Both the position numbers and the translations under genes were made by a program. This document shows positions 1 through 10,191 of a stretch of DNA of 64,000 nucleotides, piece by piece (position 1 is the first letter of the stretch; every line of letters begins with the position of its first letter). Source of the stretch: Nodosilinea sp. WJT8-NPBG4 (lineage in GTDB: Bacteria; Cyanobacteriota; Cyanobacteriia; Phormidesmidales; Phormidesmidaceae); assembly GCA_019359285.1 (NCBI GenBank), contig JAHHHQ010000020.1, positions 248,001 to 312,000 of the forward strand, read 5' to 3'. A model generated the notes under the pieces. It had not been told where the DNA came from, did not search any database, and worked only from the letters and a program-made list of their open reading frames with translations.

Positions 1-1
1 G

Positions 2-100
2 ATCGTTTGGTCGGTTCTGACCATTGCAGCCGGAGTTTTTTCTGCCGTTGCGATCGCTTCTAATGGTGGGATGTTAACCGCCGCTGCTGCTCCTGCTTAG
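2..100 (+). CDS. C-terminal end of an unknown membrane protein (partial)
   Basis: An open frame enters from the left edge and stops at TAG 98-100, giving the last 32 residues. The first ~20 (IVWSVLTIAAGVFSAVAIAS) look like a transmembrane helix, followed by a short Ala-rich tail. The 5' part lies outside the window, so the family cannot be named. It reads toward the patX-like gene, 240 bp away. A HIP1 octamer (50-57) sits inside the frame. It could be a chance open frame, but the hydrophobic composition and clean stop favour a real gene end. Confidence 0.4.
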   Translation: MVWSVLTIAAGVFSAVAIASNGGMLTAAAAPA

Positions 101-339
101 AAATAAGCGTCGGTTAAACCTCTTATTACCTACCCCACCCGCTTTTTAGGCTCATCTCAGGGCCTCAAACCCTCTATTAGAAGGAACTTAGACTGGACGG
201 CAGACTGCCTGAATCAGAACAAGATTGTGCTGGTGACTACTAAATTTTGGAAATCCGCAGATTTACGCATAAAGATTTTCCTGACTAAGGAGGGATGGGT
301 TTGTAACTAGGACTAGAAGCGCTAACAAGGCCACGTCCT

Positions 340-657
340 ATGCACCCTTCCTCCCCCTGTTCCTTGATGACTCGTCTGGCCTGCGCCGCTAGCCTGGGCC
401 TGGTTATGGCTACTGCCGCGCCCCTGGGCCTATCTGCCGGGCTCGAAGCTAGCTCCGAAGCTACCTCGCGCACAGCAGTTCGTGCTGAGGACGATCGCGG
501 CAGCGGTCGCCTCAGCCGGGTACCTGCGATCGCAGGCTGGCTCAGCTTTCGTGGCAGTGGTCGGGTTGATCCCACCCCTCCCCAGCCCTCCTTTGGCAGT
601 GATAACCCCGTTGCCTACCGCGGCAGCGGCAGAATTACTAAGACTCGCACTACCTAG
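340..657 (+). CDS. patX: PatX-like small secreted protein with three RGSGR pentapeptides
   Basis: A 105-residue protein. Residues 10-34 (MTRLACAASLGLVMATAAPL and on) form a signal-peptide-like stretch: a basic residue, a hydrophobic core, then small residues. The rest is hydrophilic and contains the pentapeptide RGSGR three times, at residues 53-57, 71-75 and 94-98 (DNA 496-510, 550-564, 619-633). The last copy ends seven residues before the C-terminus. RGSGR is the active peptide of PatS and HetN, the diffusible inhibitors of HetR, and the motif defines PatX proteins found near hetR in filamentous cyanobacteria (established knowledge). hetR begins 349 bp downstream on the same strand. Start: ATG 340 or ATG 367; neither has a good Shine-Dalgarno, and 367 would give a more typical signal peptide. 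Inferred role: an exported precursor processed to HetR-inhibiting peptides. Confidence 0.85.
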   Translation: MHPSSPCSLMTRLACAASLGLVMATAAPLGLSAGLEASSEATSRTAVRAEDDRGSGRLSRVPAIAGWLSFRGSGRVDPTPPQPSFGSDNPVAYRGSGRITKTRTT

Positions 658-1944
<1,287 letters not shown>

Positions 1945-1971
1945 TTTTCTCGGCGGTCCTAGGATCCCTAA

Positions 1972-2012
1972 ACACGAAGCGACCTGGTCTTTAGGACTAG
2001 GTCGCTTCGTGT
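1972..2012. terminator. Bidirectional stem-loop between hetR and the convergent coiled-coil gene
   Basis: An 18-bp inverted repeat (ACACGAAGCGACCTGGTC with one mismatch) and a 5-nt loop sit between two convergent genes, 27 bp after hetR and 14 bp before the end of the minus-strand gene. Neither side has a long T-run, so it may act as a transcription barrier or RNA-protecting structure as well as a terminator. Confidence 0.75.
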
Positions 2013-2026
2013 TATATGGCATGGGG

Positions 2027-3445
2027 TCACACCGTGCGTCGTCGGACCGCGCGGCCAAAGCTAGGTAGCTCGACGGCGGCAATGGAGGTGATCTTCTTCT
2101 GCGATCGCAGCGGATGGACTAGGGGCGACGGTGAAGCCTTGGGGGCGTTCACTGGATAGCTGTAGGAGGGCAGGGCAGGAGCCGCTGGTTGGCTAGAAGC
2201 TGGTATGGATGCTGCTGTAGGCTGCTGAACTCGCACCGGTTCTACGGGCATAGCTGCGGCAGCAGGGCTAGGCTGCGGTGCCACTACGGGCTCTCCCCAC
2301 GGCGATGGCTCTGTAAATAGAGACGCTGCCTCTGAAGCAGTAGTTGTTGCAGGTTGGTCCATCGTCTCTAGCCAAGGGTCGAGGGCGGCAGGTGCGGGTT
2401 TGGGGTCAGCTAGAGGTGATGGGTGCGCAGAAACCGTTGGCAGGGGCTCAGGAGCCAGCAGAGGCTCGGGGGCGATCGCCGTGCTCAGCTCGGGCGGTGG
2501 TAAAAAATCGGGCTGGGCTGCTGTCGGAGCTGGTACCGCGCTCGGTCCGGCGCTGCGCAGCCCCCGCAGTAGGTGGGTCAGGCTAGGATTATCCGGGACG
2601 CTGCCCTGACTAGCTGACCAGGGCTGAATCTGCTGCGATCGCGGCATGGCAACAGGCTGGTTCACCTCCTCAAGGGCGGTAGGGCTCAGCAGCTGCCCCT
2701 GTACCATAACCGAGCTGGGAACGGCCGAGCCGGTGGCTGGAGTCATATTCAAACACTTCTCTAGAGCCGCTTTGAACTGTAGGGTGTAGCGCTGCTGGCG
2801 ATGCAGACGCGCCTTGAGATCGCGGCAGGTTTCTTCAGCCTGGTGCAGGGCGGTGTTTTTTTCACCGAAGCGCTGCTGCAAAAGAGTGCACTCGCGCTCG
2901 AGCTGGGCAACCCGCTGCTGGTTTGCCTCTAGCTCAGCCTGGATGGTTTCGTTGTGGATCGTAGTGCGGCGCAGGCCATCGTTGGCGATGTCAAGCTCGC
3001 TGAGGAGCTGGGCAATTTGCTGCTGCACCGGGCCGGGGGTAGCCCCTAAAGGAAGACCGCCCGGTATAGTTTGGGTGCGCTCGATCTCAGCCTGGAGAGC
3101 CACCTGCGATCGCTCCAAAGCTTCGTCGAGCTCAGTGACGCGCAGCAGGAGGGCATCGTTACACTGGTTGAGATCTTGAATCAGCTGCACCAGATCTTCT
3201 GGGGCAGGCTCGGCGGGCGGTGTGGTCTCCACCGGGCTATCTGCTGCGGCTGGAGAAGACAAACCATAGACCTCAGCTAGCTCAACGTCATGATCTAAGG
3301 GCAGTTGACCAGGAAAGGTAACTGCTTCCCACTCATTGCCAACCGGGGGGAAGGGCTGATCTAGAGCTCCTTCGGCCTCGGCTTTGTACAGCAGAGGGGT
3401 ACCCTGGGGCTCTGGGGAAGCGCTTGAAGCCGTAGTGTCAGTCAT
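2027..3445 (-). CDS. Coiled-coil protein with Pro/Ala-rich tail, function unknown
   Basis: About 472 residues from ATG 3445. A TTG 45 bp upstream is possible but less likely. After a disordered N-terminus, residues ~80-230 form a long heptad-rich coiled coil (beginning DLVQLIQDLNQCNDALLLRV) rich in Leu, Gln and Glu. The second half is low-complexity Pro/Ala/Ser, and the protein ends in a short basic, ordered-looking segment (ITSIAAVELPSFGRAVRRR). No enzyme motif or membrane span is seen. The layout resembles cyanobacterial coiled-coil-rich proteins of the CypS/Slr1301 kind that form filaments, but this is a memory-based guess. It is convergent with hetR and shares its terminator. Confidence 0.75.
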   Translation of the reverse strand: MTDTTASSASPEPQGTPLLYKAEAEGALDQPFPPVGNEWEAVTFPGQLPLDHDVELAEVYGLSSPAAADSPVETTPPAEPAPEDLVQLIQDLNQCNDALLLRVTELDEALERSQVALQAEIERTQTIPGGLPLGATPGPVQQQIAQLLSELDIANDGLRRTTIHNETIQAELEANQQRVAQLERECTLLQQRFGEKNTALHQAEETCRDLKARLHRQQRYTLQFKAALEKCLNMTPATGSAVPSSVMVQGQLLSPTALEEVNQPVAMPRSQQIQPWSASQGSVPDNPSLTHLLRGLRSAGPSAVPAPTAAQPDFLPPPELSTAIAPEPLLAPEPLPTVSAHPSPLADPKPAPAALDPWLETMDQPATTTASEAASLFTEPSPWGEPVVAPQPSPAAAAMPVEPVRVQQPTAASIPASSQPAAPALPSYSYPVNAPKASPSPLVHPLRSQKKITSIAAVELPSFGRAVRRRTV

Positions 3446-3719
3446 AAGGTTGCCTGATCCTGGTCGCGTAGTCTCACATTGAACACTCAACCACTAAGGG
3501 GGCTGTTGACCCCTAAGAGTAGCTAATTTTGCCAGCTTATTCACTTTTTTATTGACTCTTCAATTACAACATGTCTTTTTATGACTTCAGTTTATCCTTT
3601 ACCTTCGCTTTTTCTTTTCTCCCTAGAGTTAGAGCCAGGTAAAAATGCTGCTTTGCTTGATTGGGTGCACGCTAAGGCTGTATCCCCTCTGCTAGCGTCG
3701 CCCTTCTGAGCAACTACTA

Positions 3720-4658
3720 ATGCCGGCCTCTGTGTCTCCATCCCTTGCCCTAGCTACCCTCAGCTACGGCCCTGACTTCTACCGTTGCCAACTGCTAGTC
3801 GACAGTGTTAGCCAGCTCAGTCAAAACTCAATGCGCCACTACGTCATTGTCGACCAGCGGGACTATCCAATGTTTAAGTCGTTGGCTAACGCCAGTACCG
3901 AAATTTTAACGGTTGAGTCGCTACTGCCCCACTGGATTCGTCGCTTTCCCCTAGTCAGCCGCGCTTGGTTGAGCTTGAAAACTCCGCCAATTCGCAACTG
4001 GGTTTTACAGCAGTTGGTCAAGCTGACCTTTGCCCAACGCGCCCCGGAGGCCGTCACGGTTTTTGTTGACTCTGATGTGGTGTTTGTGCGCCCCTTTGAT
4101 CTGACAAACTTTGCCGAGCCAGCCCAAACGCGACTGTTTCGAGTGCCCGAGTTCTATAGCCCTGACTTTGAACCGCTGTACGAGGTGGCCTACCGGCTGC
4201 TGGGGCTAGAAGGTTACCGCTATGGGGTCACGCGCCCCAACTATATTGGCAATTTGATTAGCTGGCGGCAGGCTAATGTAGTTGCCCTGTGCGATCGCCT
4301 AGAGCAAGTCTGGGGTCGCCCCTGGCTGGAGACCTTGGCCCGAACTAAAACTTTGTCAGAATATATTCTCTACGGGGTGTTTGTCGATCAGGTGCTGGGC
4401 GATGCGGCTGGTCACGTCTACGACTGGTCTCCCCTGTGTCACGAATACTGGCAGCCCTGCCCCCTCGATGACCATCAGTTGGCCGAGTTCTTTGCCGCTG
4501 TGCAGCCCCACCATGCCGCCGTGATGATCTCAGCGAAGGCGCAAATTGCTCCCGATCGCTACCGCCACCACCTGCAACGCTACCGCACCGAGCCCGCTAC
4601 ACCTCGCTCCGATCAACCAAATTTGCCCTCCAACCCCGCTCTAGATTTCCCCGTTTGA
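3720..4658 (+). CDS. DUF6492-type glycosyltransferase-like protein
   Basis: 312 residues. The N-terminal ~110 residues look like a GT-A nucleotide-sugar fold with the opening LATLSYGPDFYRCQLLVDSV. They are followed by FVDSDVVFVRPF, whose DSD (117-119) is the metal/nucleotide-binding DxD typical of such transferases. This matches what I know of the DUF6492 family, usually found in polysaccharide loci. No signal peptide or membrane span, so it is probably cytosolic. It stands alone between the coiled-coil gene (divergent) and the peptide-binding protein 187 bp downstream. Donor and acceptor cannot be told from sequence. The last ~30 residues are Pro/Asn-rich and probably disordered. Confidence 0.75.
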   Translation: MPASVSPSLALATLSYGPDFYRCQLLVDSVSQLSQNSMRHYVIVDQRDYPMFKSLANASTEILTVESLLPHWIRRFPLVSRAWLSLKTPPIRNWVLQQLVKLTFAQRAPEAVTVFVDSDVVFVRPFDLTNFAEPAQTRLFRVPEFYSPDFEPLYEVAYRLLGLEGYRYGVTRPNYIGNLISWRQANVVALCDRLEQVWGRPWLETLARTKTLSEYILYGVFVDQVLGDAAGHVYDWSPLCHEYWQPCPLDDHQLAEFFAAVQPHHAAVMISAKAQIAPDRYRHHLQRYRTEPATPRSDQPNLPSNPALDFPV

Positions 4659-4845
4659 CCCCCTGCTCAAGATTGGGCCAAAGTTTCCGGGAACTCTGCT
4701 TCCGCCCTTGATAGACATAGAGATAGAGGCGAAAAATTGCCCTCTACTGCCGCGATCGCCCCCAGTCTCACCGCCCAAATTGTCTACTATAAAGTGCGGG
4801 GGCGAATGGGCAACACTGTCGTTTTGGGGTTCCATAACGTAAACA

Positions 4846-6615
4846 ATGATCAGATCAGGGTTTCGCACTGCACTTTTGGTGGTCGCCGCTGGCATCGCCC
4901 TAGCTGCCACCGTCACTAGCCAATCTACCGACCTGGCCACCGCGCCGCCCGCTGCGATCGAGGCGGATGATGCCGCACCAGTTCGCGACCCAGAAACTCT
5001 GCGTCTGCTGTACAGTCGCTCTGTGGTTACCCTCAACCCTCACCTAGCCAGTGGCTACCAGGACTTTGAGGCTGCCCGCATCGTCTACGAACCCCTAGCC
5101 AGCTACAACGAGGCCGGCAAGCTGGTGCCCTTTCTGGCTGACGAAATTCCGTCTCTAGAGAATGGTGGCGTGGCGGCCGATGGCACCTCTGTTACCTGGA
5201 CGCTGCGCCCTGATATCACCTGGGCCGACGGTGAACCCTTCACCGCCGCCGACGTGGCGTTTACCTTCAAATTTATTCGCAATCCTGTGGTGGCGGCAGC
5301 TACCGCTCAATATTATGAGGGTGTGAAAAGCGTTGAGGCGCTCGACGACTACACCGTAAAAGTCACCTTTGCCACCCCCACCCCCGCCTGGTCGGTTCCT
5401 TTTACGGGTCAAACCGGGCTGATTTTGCCTCGCCATATCTTTGAAGAATTCAATGGCCCTAAGGCCCGAGACGCGTTGGCCAACCTCCAGCCCGTGGGCA
5501 CTGGCCCCTACCAGGTTGTGGGGTTTGAATCGGGCACCGTTGTGTACGAGCCCAATCCCAGCTACTGGGGCGGACGACCTGCCTTTAAGCAAATAGAATT
5601 GGCGGGTGGTCTGGCTCCCTACGCTGCAGCGCGCGAAGTATTGCAGGCTGGCACCGCCGACTTTGCTCACAACCTCCAGGTTGAAGCTGAGGCCCTCAGC
5701 GAGCTAGAAACTGACGCTAGCGGCCATATCACTCACCTGTTTGGCTCCCAGGTAGAGCGCATCATGCTGAATTTTTCTAATCCCTTTGCCCGCACTGAGG
5801 ACGGGGAGCGCTCTAGTCCAGAGATTCCACACCCCTATTTCAGCGATGTGCGAGTCCGTCAGGCGATCAATCTAGCTGTAGATCGCAGCAGCATTGCCAA
5901 GGAGCTTTACGGTGCCTCGGGCAAGCCAACTGCTCAACTGCTGGTGGCCCCTGCCAACTATCAATCGCCAGACATTAGCTATACCTACAATCTGGCGCAG
6001 GCCAAGGCGCTGCTCGACGAGGCGGGCTGGGTTGACAGCAACGGTGACGGTCTGCGTGAAAAAGATGGCGTTCCCCTAGAGGTGCTGTTTCAAGCGGCAG
6101 TCAATCCGGTACGCCAAAAGACCCAGGCCATCGTCAGCGACAGTCTGCAAGAGCTAGGGGTAGATGTGCAGATTGCGCGAGTGCGCATGGACGAATTTTT
6201 CTCAGGCAACCCGGAGGACACCGGGAGTCTCAACCATTTCTATGCCGACATGCAGGTGTACTCCATTGGCAATGAAAGCCCTGACCCCAGCATCTATATG
6301 GGTTGGTGGACCTGTGCCAAAATTGCTTCCCAGGCCAACCAGTGGCAGGAGCCCAACAACGCCCGCTACTGCAACCCGGAGTACGATCGCCTCTGGGATG
6401 AAGCCCGCAAAGAGCTTGACCCCGCGCGCCGCGCCGCGCTGTTTCAGCAGATGAATGAGCTGCTGGCCCAGGATGTTGCCGTCATTCCGGTGGTGCACCG
6501 GGCCATGACCAATGCGGTCAGCGATCGCCTCACTGGAGTCGAATTCACTCCCTGGGATGCCAGCACCTGGGCGATCAAAGACTGGAGCCCCCAGCCCGCA
6601 CAACCGCAGCAATAG
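4846..6615 (+). CDS. ABC transporter substrate-binding protein, family 5 (oligopeptide type)
   Basis: 589 residues. A signal peptide occupies residues 1-26 (MIRSGFRTALLVVAAGIALA). There is no lipobox cysteine, so a soluble periplasmic protein is predicted rather than a lipoprotein. The mature part is a complete SBP_bac_5 domain: LRLLYSRSVVTLNPHLASG near the start, WTLRPDITWADGEPFTAADV (~120), GTGPYQVVGFE (~220), DVRVRQAINLAVDRSSIA (~330). This family binds peptides, nickel or similar ligands for DppBCDF/OppBCDF importers. No permease or ATPase gene is adjacent, so it is an orphan binding protein whose partner must be elsewhere. Ligand not predictable. Confidence 0.93.
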   Translation: MIRSGFRTALLVVAAGIALAATVTSQSTDLATAPPAAIEADDAAPVRDPETLRLLYSRSVVTLNPHLASGYQDFEAARIVYEPLASYNEAGKLVPFLADEIPSLENGGVAADGTSVTWTLRPDITWADGEPFTAADVAFTFKFIRNPVVAAATAQYYEGVKSVEALDDYTVKVTFATPTPAWSVPFTGQTGLILPRHIFEEFNGPKARDALANLQPVGTGPYQVVGFESGTVVYEPNPSYWGGRPAFKQIELAGGLAPYAAAREVLQAGTADFAHNLQVEAEALSELETDASGHITHLFGSQVERIMLNFSNPFARTEDGERSSPEIPHPYFSDVRVRQAINLAVDRSSIAKELYGASGKPTAQLLVAPANYQSPDISYTYNLAQAKALLDEAGWVDSNGDGLREKDGVPLEVLFQAAVNPVRQKTQAIVSDSLQELGVDVQIARVRMDEFFSGNPEDTGSLNHFYADMQVYSIGNESPDPSIYMGWWTCAKIASQANQWQEPNNARYCNPEYDRLWDEARKELDPARRAALFQQMNELLAQDVAVIPVVHRAMTNAVSDRLTGVEFTPWDASTWAIKDWSPQPAQPQQ

Positions 6616-6834
6616 TCTAGGGCAGGCGCGATCGCTGGGATCAGTTTCTCAATCCTTCGGTTGCGTGGTAGTTAGGAATGATCGCGATCGCAGTTCTTGA
6701 CGCCCTAGCTTGACCGTCAAGCAACAGAACTGAGAGTGGGTTGAAAGCCAGCAAAGCTCAAGCTTTTATAGTGAATATGTGGTTTTCTGACCGGGCCAGG
6801 GCAGAATGGTTATCTGTAGCCATCGACCATTCCT

Positions 6835-7617
6835 ATGACCTCTGAACCCGCTGTTACCAGTCCGGTGATATCTCCCCTAGCCGCGATCGCCCTCAAGGTA
6901 GCCGGTGCCATCGCCATTCTGTCAGCCCTGCTCGACTTTCTGATTCTGCTAATCCCGCCCAATCTCACCAACGTGCAGTGGCAGTTGGCGACCACTACTC
7001 AGCTCGTTGATCGCGGCATCGTCCCCCTCATCGGGATGGCCCTCCTGCTAACCGGGTTTTGGCTAGATAGTTCGGTTGGTAAGGGAGGGCAGCGCAAAAC
7101 TCTGACCACCGATCCGCGGTTTTGGGTCTGTGCTCTAGCCAGCGTGCTGGGTTTGGTCTACCTGCTGCTCATACTACTGCACCTCAACGCCGTGCGCCTT
7201 TCTAGCCAGGCGGCTCTGGCCCAGGTCAGCACCGAAGCTGGCGAAGCCGCAACTCAGCTGCAACAACGGCTTTCTACCGAACTCAGCCAGCAACAGACCC
7301 AGCTAGGGGCGCTGTTCGAAAACGACGAACTTTTATCCCAAGCGATCCAAAGCGGCCAGCTGCCTGCCGATATTGAGCAATACCGCAACGATCCAGAGGG
7401 GCTCACCCAGTTCTTGCAGCAGCGGGCCGACCAAGCCCAGCAGCAAATTGAAACCGAAATTGGTACCCGTCGGGCGGAAGCCGAGCAGCGCGTTAGGATT
7501 GAGGCCTGGCGCTCTGGTATTCGCGTCTCAGTGATCAGCCTGCTCTTGGCCGCTGGCTACTCAATCATTGGCTGGCTGGGGCTACGACGACTGCTATCGC
7601 TGACTCGAGCTGCCTAG
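6835..7617 (+). CDS. hpsJ: HpsJ-family membrane protein
   Basis: 260 residues. Predicted helices lie near 17-40, 60-78 and 96-116. A Gln/Glu-rich periplasmic or cytosolic coiled-coil region follows (120-225, with QLQQRLSTELSQQQTQLGAL), then a final helix (~230-250, SVISLLLAAGYSIIGWLGLR). This architecture matches the HpsJ family, linked in filamentous cyanobacteria to hormogonium polysaccharide secretion and gliding. Its stop codon overlaps the stop of the convergent SWIM gene by 3 bp. A role in polysaccharide export fits the nucleotide-sugar genes downstream, but the family assignment rests on architecture and remembered sequence. Confidence 0.7.
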   Translation: MTSEPAVTSPVISPLAAIALKVAGAIAILSALLDFLILLIPPNLTNVQWQLATTTQLVDRGIVPLIGMALLLTGFWLDSSVGKGGQRKTLTTDPRFWVCALASVLGLVYLLLILLHLNAVRLSSQAALAQVSTEAGEAATQLQQRLSTELSQQQTQLGALFENDELLSQAIQSGQLPADIEQYRNDPEGLTQFLQQRADQAQQQIETEIGTRRAEAEQRVRIEAWRSGIRVSVISLLLAAGYSIIGWLGLRRLLSLTRAA

Positions 7618-8444
7618 CCCAAAGCTTGCATCATCGCCTGCTGAGCTACGGTTTGGTAAATCTCCTTGAGGTGGCCCATCACTGCAGGCGCATCCTCAGG
7701 GGGGAGCGGTATTTTACCTAGCACATCCAGAACCGTTGTTTCGGCAGGGGTAATTACCACCAGTTCCGAATCTAGAGGGTCTGTATAGGCCCAAAAATGC
7801 TGGAGATCAATTTGGCTGGTGGCTTTCCCAGACTCTGGCTGAATGCCCAATTCTGTATCAGGGGTAAGGACTTCAGTAGACGTAGCGGTACTCTGCCGTC
7901 GCTGCCGTAGCGCGTCCAAAATACTGTCACGACTGCGACCCCTCAGTTGAAACAGCACAAACGGATCCTCGCGAAAAAAATCTCCTAACTGGTAATACAC
8001 CGCTGCGATGTGCTTGCAAGGGTTTTTAGGATCGGGGCAACTGCATTTAGAATGCACTTCTGACAGATTGAACGGGTAGAGACTGAGGCCGTTGGCGGTA
8101 AAAACAGCCTCGATTTCAGCCGGCATTTCCCCTGCCAGCAGCTGAGCAGAATAGATGGCCTGCTCTGAAAGTGAGTCAATAACGTAGTTCCAGTCTTCGT
8201 CACTAAAAGCGTCGAGCCAGATCGAAAGCTTGTAAGGTTCTTCAGCGGTGCCTTGCACCAGGGCCGTGACCTTAGACCCCTTGTACTCCAAGCTGAGAAT
8301 GTGGCCTTCTCGGGCGTAGATGCGTCCCCGCTCTAGGCGCTTCTTAAAGCGGTAGGTGTTCAACAACTCTACCCAGCGCTGTACCCACCAAGCTTCATCT
8401 TCTAAAGCGTAGGCAGAGCTTGAAGCAGACGCGTAGGCAGTCAT
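7614..8444 (-). CDS. SWIM zinc-finger protein
   Basis: 276 residues. A SWIM zinc finger is visible as C134-x-C136...C143-x-H145 (KCSCPDPKNPCKHIAAVYY), preceded by a beta-rich segment (RGRIYAREGHILSLEYKGSK). SWIM domains bind DNA or proteins; bacterial stand-alone versions often occur beside SNF2 helicases, but none is adjacent here. The C-terminal ~70 residues are less conserved. Start ATG 8444. Convergent with hpsJ, stops overlapping by three bases. Confidence 0.88.
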   Translation of the reverse strand: MTAYASASSSAYALEDEAWWVQRWVELLNTYRFKKRLERGRIYAREGHILSLEYKGSKVTALVQGTAEEPYKLSIWLDAFSDEDWNYVIDSLSEQAIYSAQLLAGEMPAEIEAVFTANGLSLYPFNLSEVHSKCSCPDPKNPCKHIAAVYYQLGDFFREDPFVLFQLRGRSRDSILDALRQRRQSTATSTEVLTPDTELGIQPESGKATSQIDLQHFWAYTDPLDSELVVITPAETTVLDVLGKIPLPPEDAPAVMGHLKEIYQTVAQQAMMQALG

Positions 8445-8630
8445 AACAGGGCAGCATAATGGATTATCTGTTCATCTTAAGGCCAGTCGAGCTAGCCTCG
8501 CAGACTTAACCTAACAACTTACTGCGAGGGAGTAGATTGTTGGGAACGTTCCGCTGCTGGAAACCAAAAAACCCCAGGTCTTGTGCCCCGAGGTTCACTG
8601 ATTTGTAGAACAGCTGCCATTACTAGAGCC

Positions 8631-8666
8631 ATGCCTATCGCTCTAGAAACCTAGAGCGATAGGCAT
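8631..8666 (-). terminator. Perfect 16-bp hairpin after ugd
   Basis: ATGCCTATCGCTCTAG at 8631-8646 pairs perfectly with 8651-8666 around a 4-nt AAAC loop. It lies 12 bp beyond the ugd stop. There is no T-run on the minus strand, so it may be a 3'-end stabiliser or a non-canonical terminator. Confidence 0.6.
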
Positions 8667-8678
8667 GACAGCTATGCG

Positions 8679-10067
8679 TTATCGACCGATGCCGAAGTAC
8701 TGGAACCCAGCCCGTACCATGGCTTCGCGATCGAGGAAGTTGCGGCCATCAATGACGACGGGGCTATTCATCCGCTGGGCCATAGCGGTGTAGTCGAGCT
8801 CTTTAAACTCTTGCCAGTCGGTAACTAAGACCAGGGCATCGCAGTGATCGGCTAAATGCGATGCGTCAGTCTCAACGATGACACCCGTTAGCCCATGGCG
8901 CAGCCCACTCTGGGAAACAATGGGGTCATAGGCTTTAACCTTGGCTCCTAGGCGATTGAGCTGCTCGATCAAAATTAATGCTGGCGCATCGCGCATGTCG
9001 TCAGTATCAGGCTTAAATGTGAGCCCCAGCAGGCCGACGGTTTTTCCCTTAAGAATCTTGAGCACTTGCTGAAGTTTTTCGAGGGTAATTTGACGCTGGC
9101 GGTTATTAACCTCCACAGCGGCTTTGAGTAGCTGAGCCTCGTAGCCGTAGTCATCAGCGGTGTGGATCAGGGCCGATACGTCTTTGGGAAAACACGACCC
9201 GCCCCAGCCAATGCCTGCCTGCAAAAACTTTTTGCCGATGCGAGAATCTAGACCAATGCCTAGCGCCACTTGAGTCACGTCGGCCCCAACACGATCGCAG
9301 ATATTGGCGACTTCATTAATAAAGCTAATTTTGGTCGCCAAAAAAGCGTTAGAGGCATATTTGACCATTTCGGCCGAACTGATATCAGTGACCAGTACAG
9401 GAACTTGATCGGCACTGGGATCTTCGGCAAAACGCCGTTCTATGATCGGAGTGTAGAGTTCTTTCATCATGGCGATCGCCCGAGGGCTGTTGCTGCCCAG
9501 CACGATGCGATCGGGGTTAAAGGTATCGTATACTGCCGAGCCTTCGCGCAAAAACTCTGGGTTGCTAACGACATCGAAGTCGGCAGCGACCTCAGGGTGG
9601 GTTGTCTCAGGAATACCCCCAGCAGGCACGGGTACTAGCTGGCGCTCGGCTACGCCATCCAACACAATCATGCGCACCCAGTCGCCCGAACCAATGGGTA
9701 CCGTAGACTTGTTCACAATCACCTTGTAACCGCCGTTGAGGTGAGTGCCAATGCCCCGAGCTACCGCCTCCACATAGCGGGTATCACTTTCTCCCGTAGG
9801 CAATGCTGGGGTACCCACTGCAATGAATAGAACGTCGCCGTGCTCAACGCCACCCTTGAGATCAGTGGAAAATTGGAGATGGCCAGCCGCCATTGACGAC
9901 TGCATAATCTCAGCCAGCCCTGGCTCAAAAATGGGCGACTGCCCCGACTGCATGAGCTTAACTTTTTCCTCGTTGACATCAATACACACTACGTCGTGGC
10001 CAACATTGGCCAAGCATACACCGGTAACAAGGCCTACATAACCCGTACCAATTACACATACCCGCAT
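8679..10067 (-). CDS. ugd: UDP-glucose 6-dehydrogenase
   Basis: 462 residues. Oxidises UDP-glucose to UDP-glucuronate with two NAD+. The N-terminal Rossmann motif is GTGYVG (7-12). The catalytic-cysteine motif GWGGSCFPKD contains C292, and FKPDTDDMRDAPALI marks the C-terminal UDP-binding domain. Length is normal for the family. It lies 124 bp downstream of the UDP-glucuronate decarboxylase-type gene on the same strand, so the two probably form an operon converting UDP-glucose to UDP-xylose for exopolysaccharide. Confidence 0.96.
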   Translation of the reverse strand: MRVCVIGTGYVGLVTGVCLANVGHDVVCIDVNEEKVKLMQSGQSPIFEPGLAEIMQSSMAAGHLQFSTDLKGGVEHGDVLFIAVGTPALPTGESDTRYVEAVARGIGTHLNGGYKVIVNKSTVPIGSGDWVRMIVLDGVAERQLVPVPAGGIPETTHPEVAADFDVVSNPEFLREGSAVYDTFNPDRIVLGSNSPRAIAMMKELYTPIIERRFAEDPSADQVPVLVTDISSAEMVKYASNAFLATKISFINEVANICDRVGADVTQVALGIGLDSRIGKKFLQAGIGWGGSCFPKDVSALIHTADDYGYEAQLLKAAVEVNNRQRQITLEKLQQVLKILKGKTVGLLGLTFKPDTDDMRDAPALILIEQLNRLGAKVKAYDPIVSQSGLRHGLTGVIVETDASHLADHCDALVLVTDWQEFKELDYTAMAQRMNSPVVIDGRNFLDREAMVRAGFQYFGIGR

Positions 10068-10191
10068 AGAAAATATTCCTTACTTTATGAACAATTGATA
10101 ACCGTTAAGCTGTCAGCTTAAGGCTCTTGACTTGACAAACCCGAGGCCACAGCTAGACTATGGCCTCCTAACTGTGGCATACCTGCAAAGG

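Noticed and set aside
159..173. AGGG-N7-CCCT palindrome upstream of the patX-like gene, as a HetR operator
   Set aside because: Spacing differs from the GGGN5CCC core I know for HetR sites; too short to be significant by itself.
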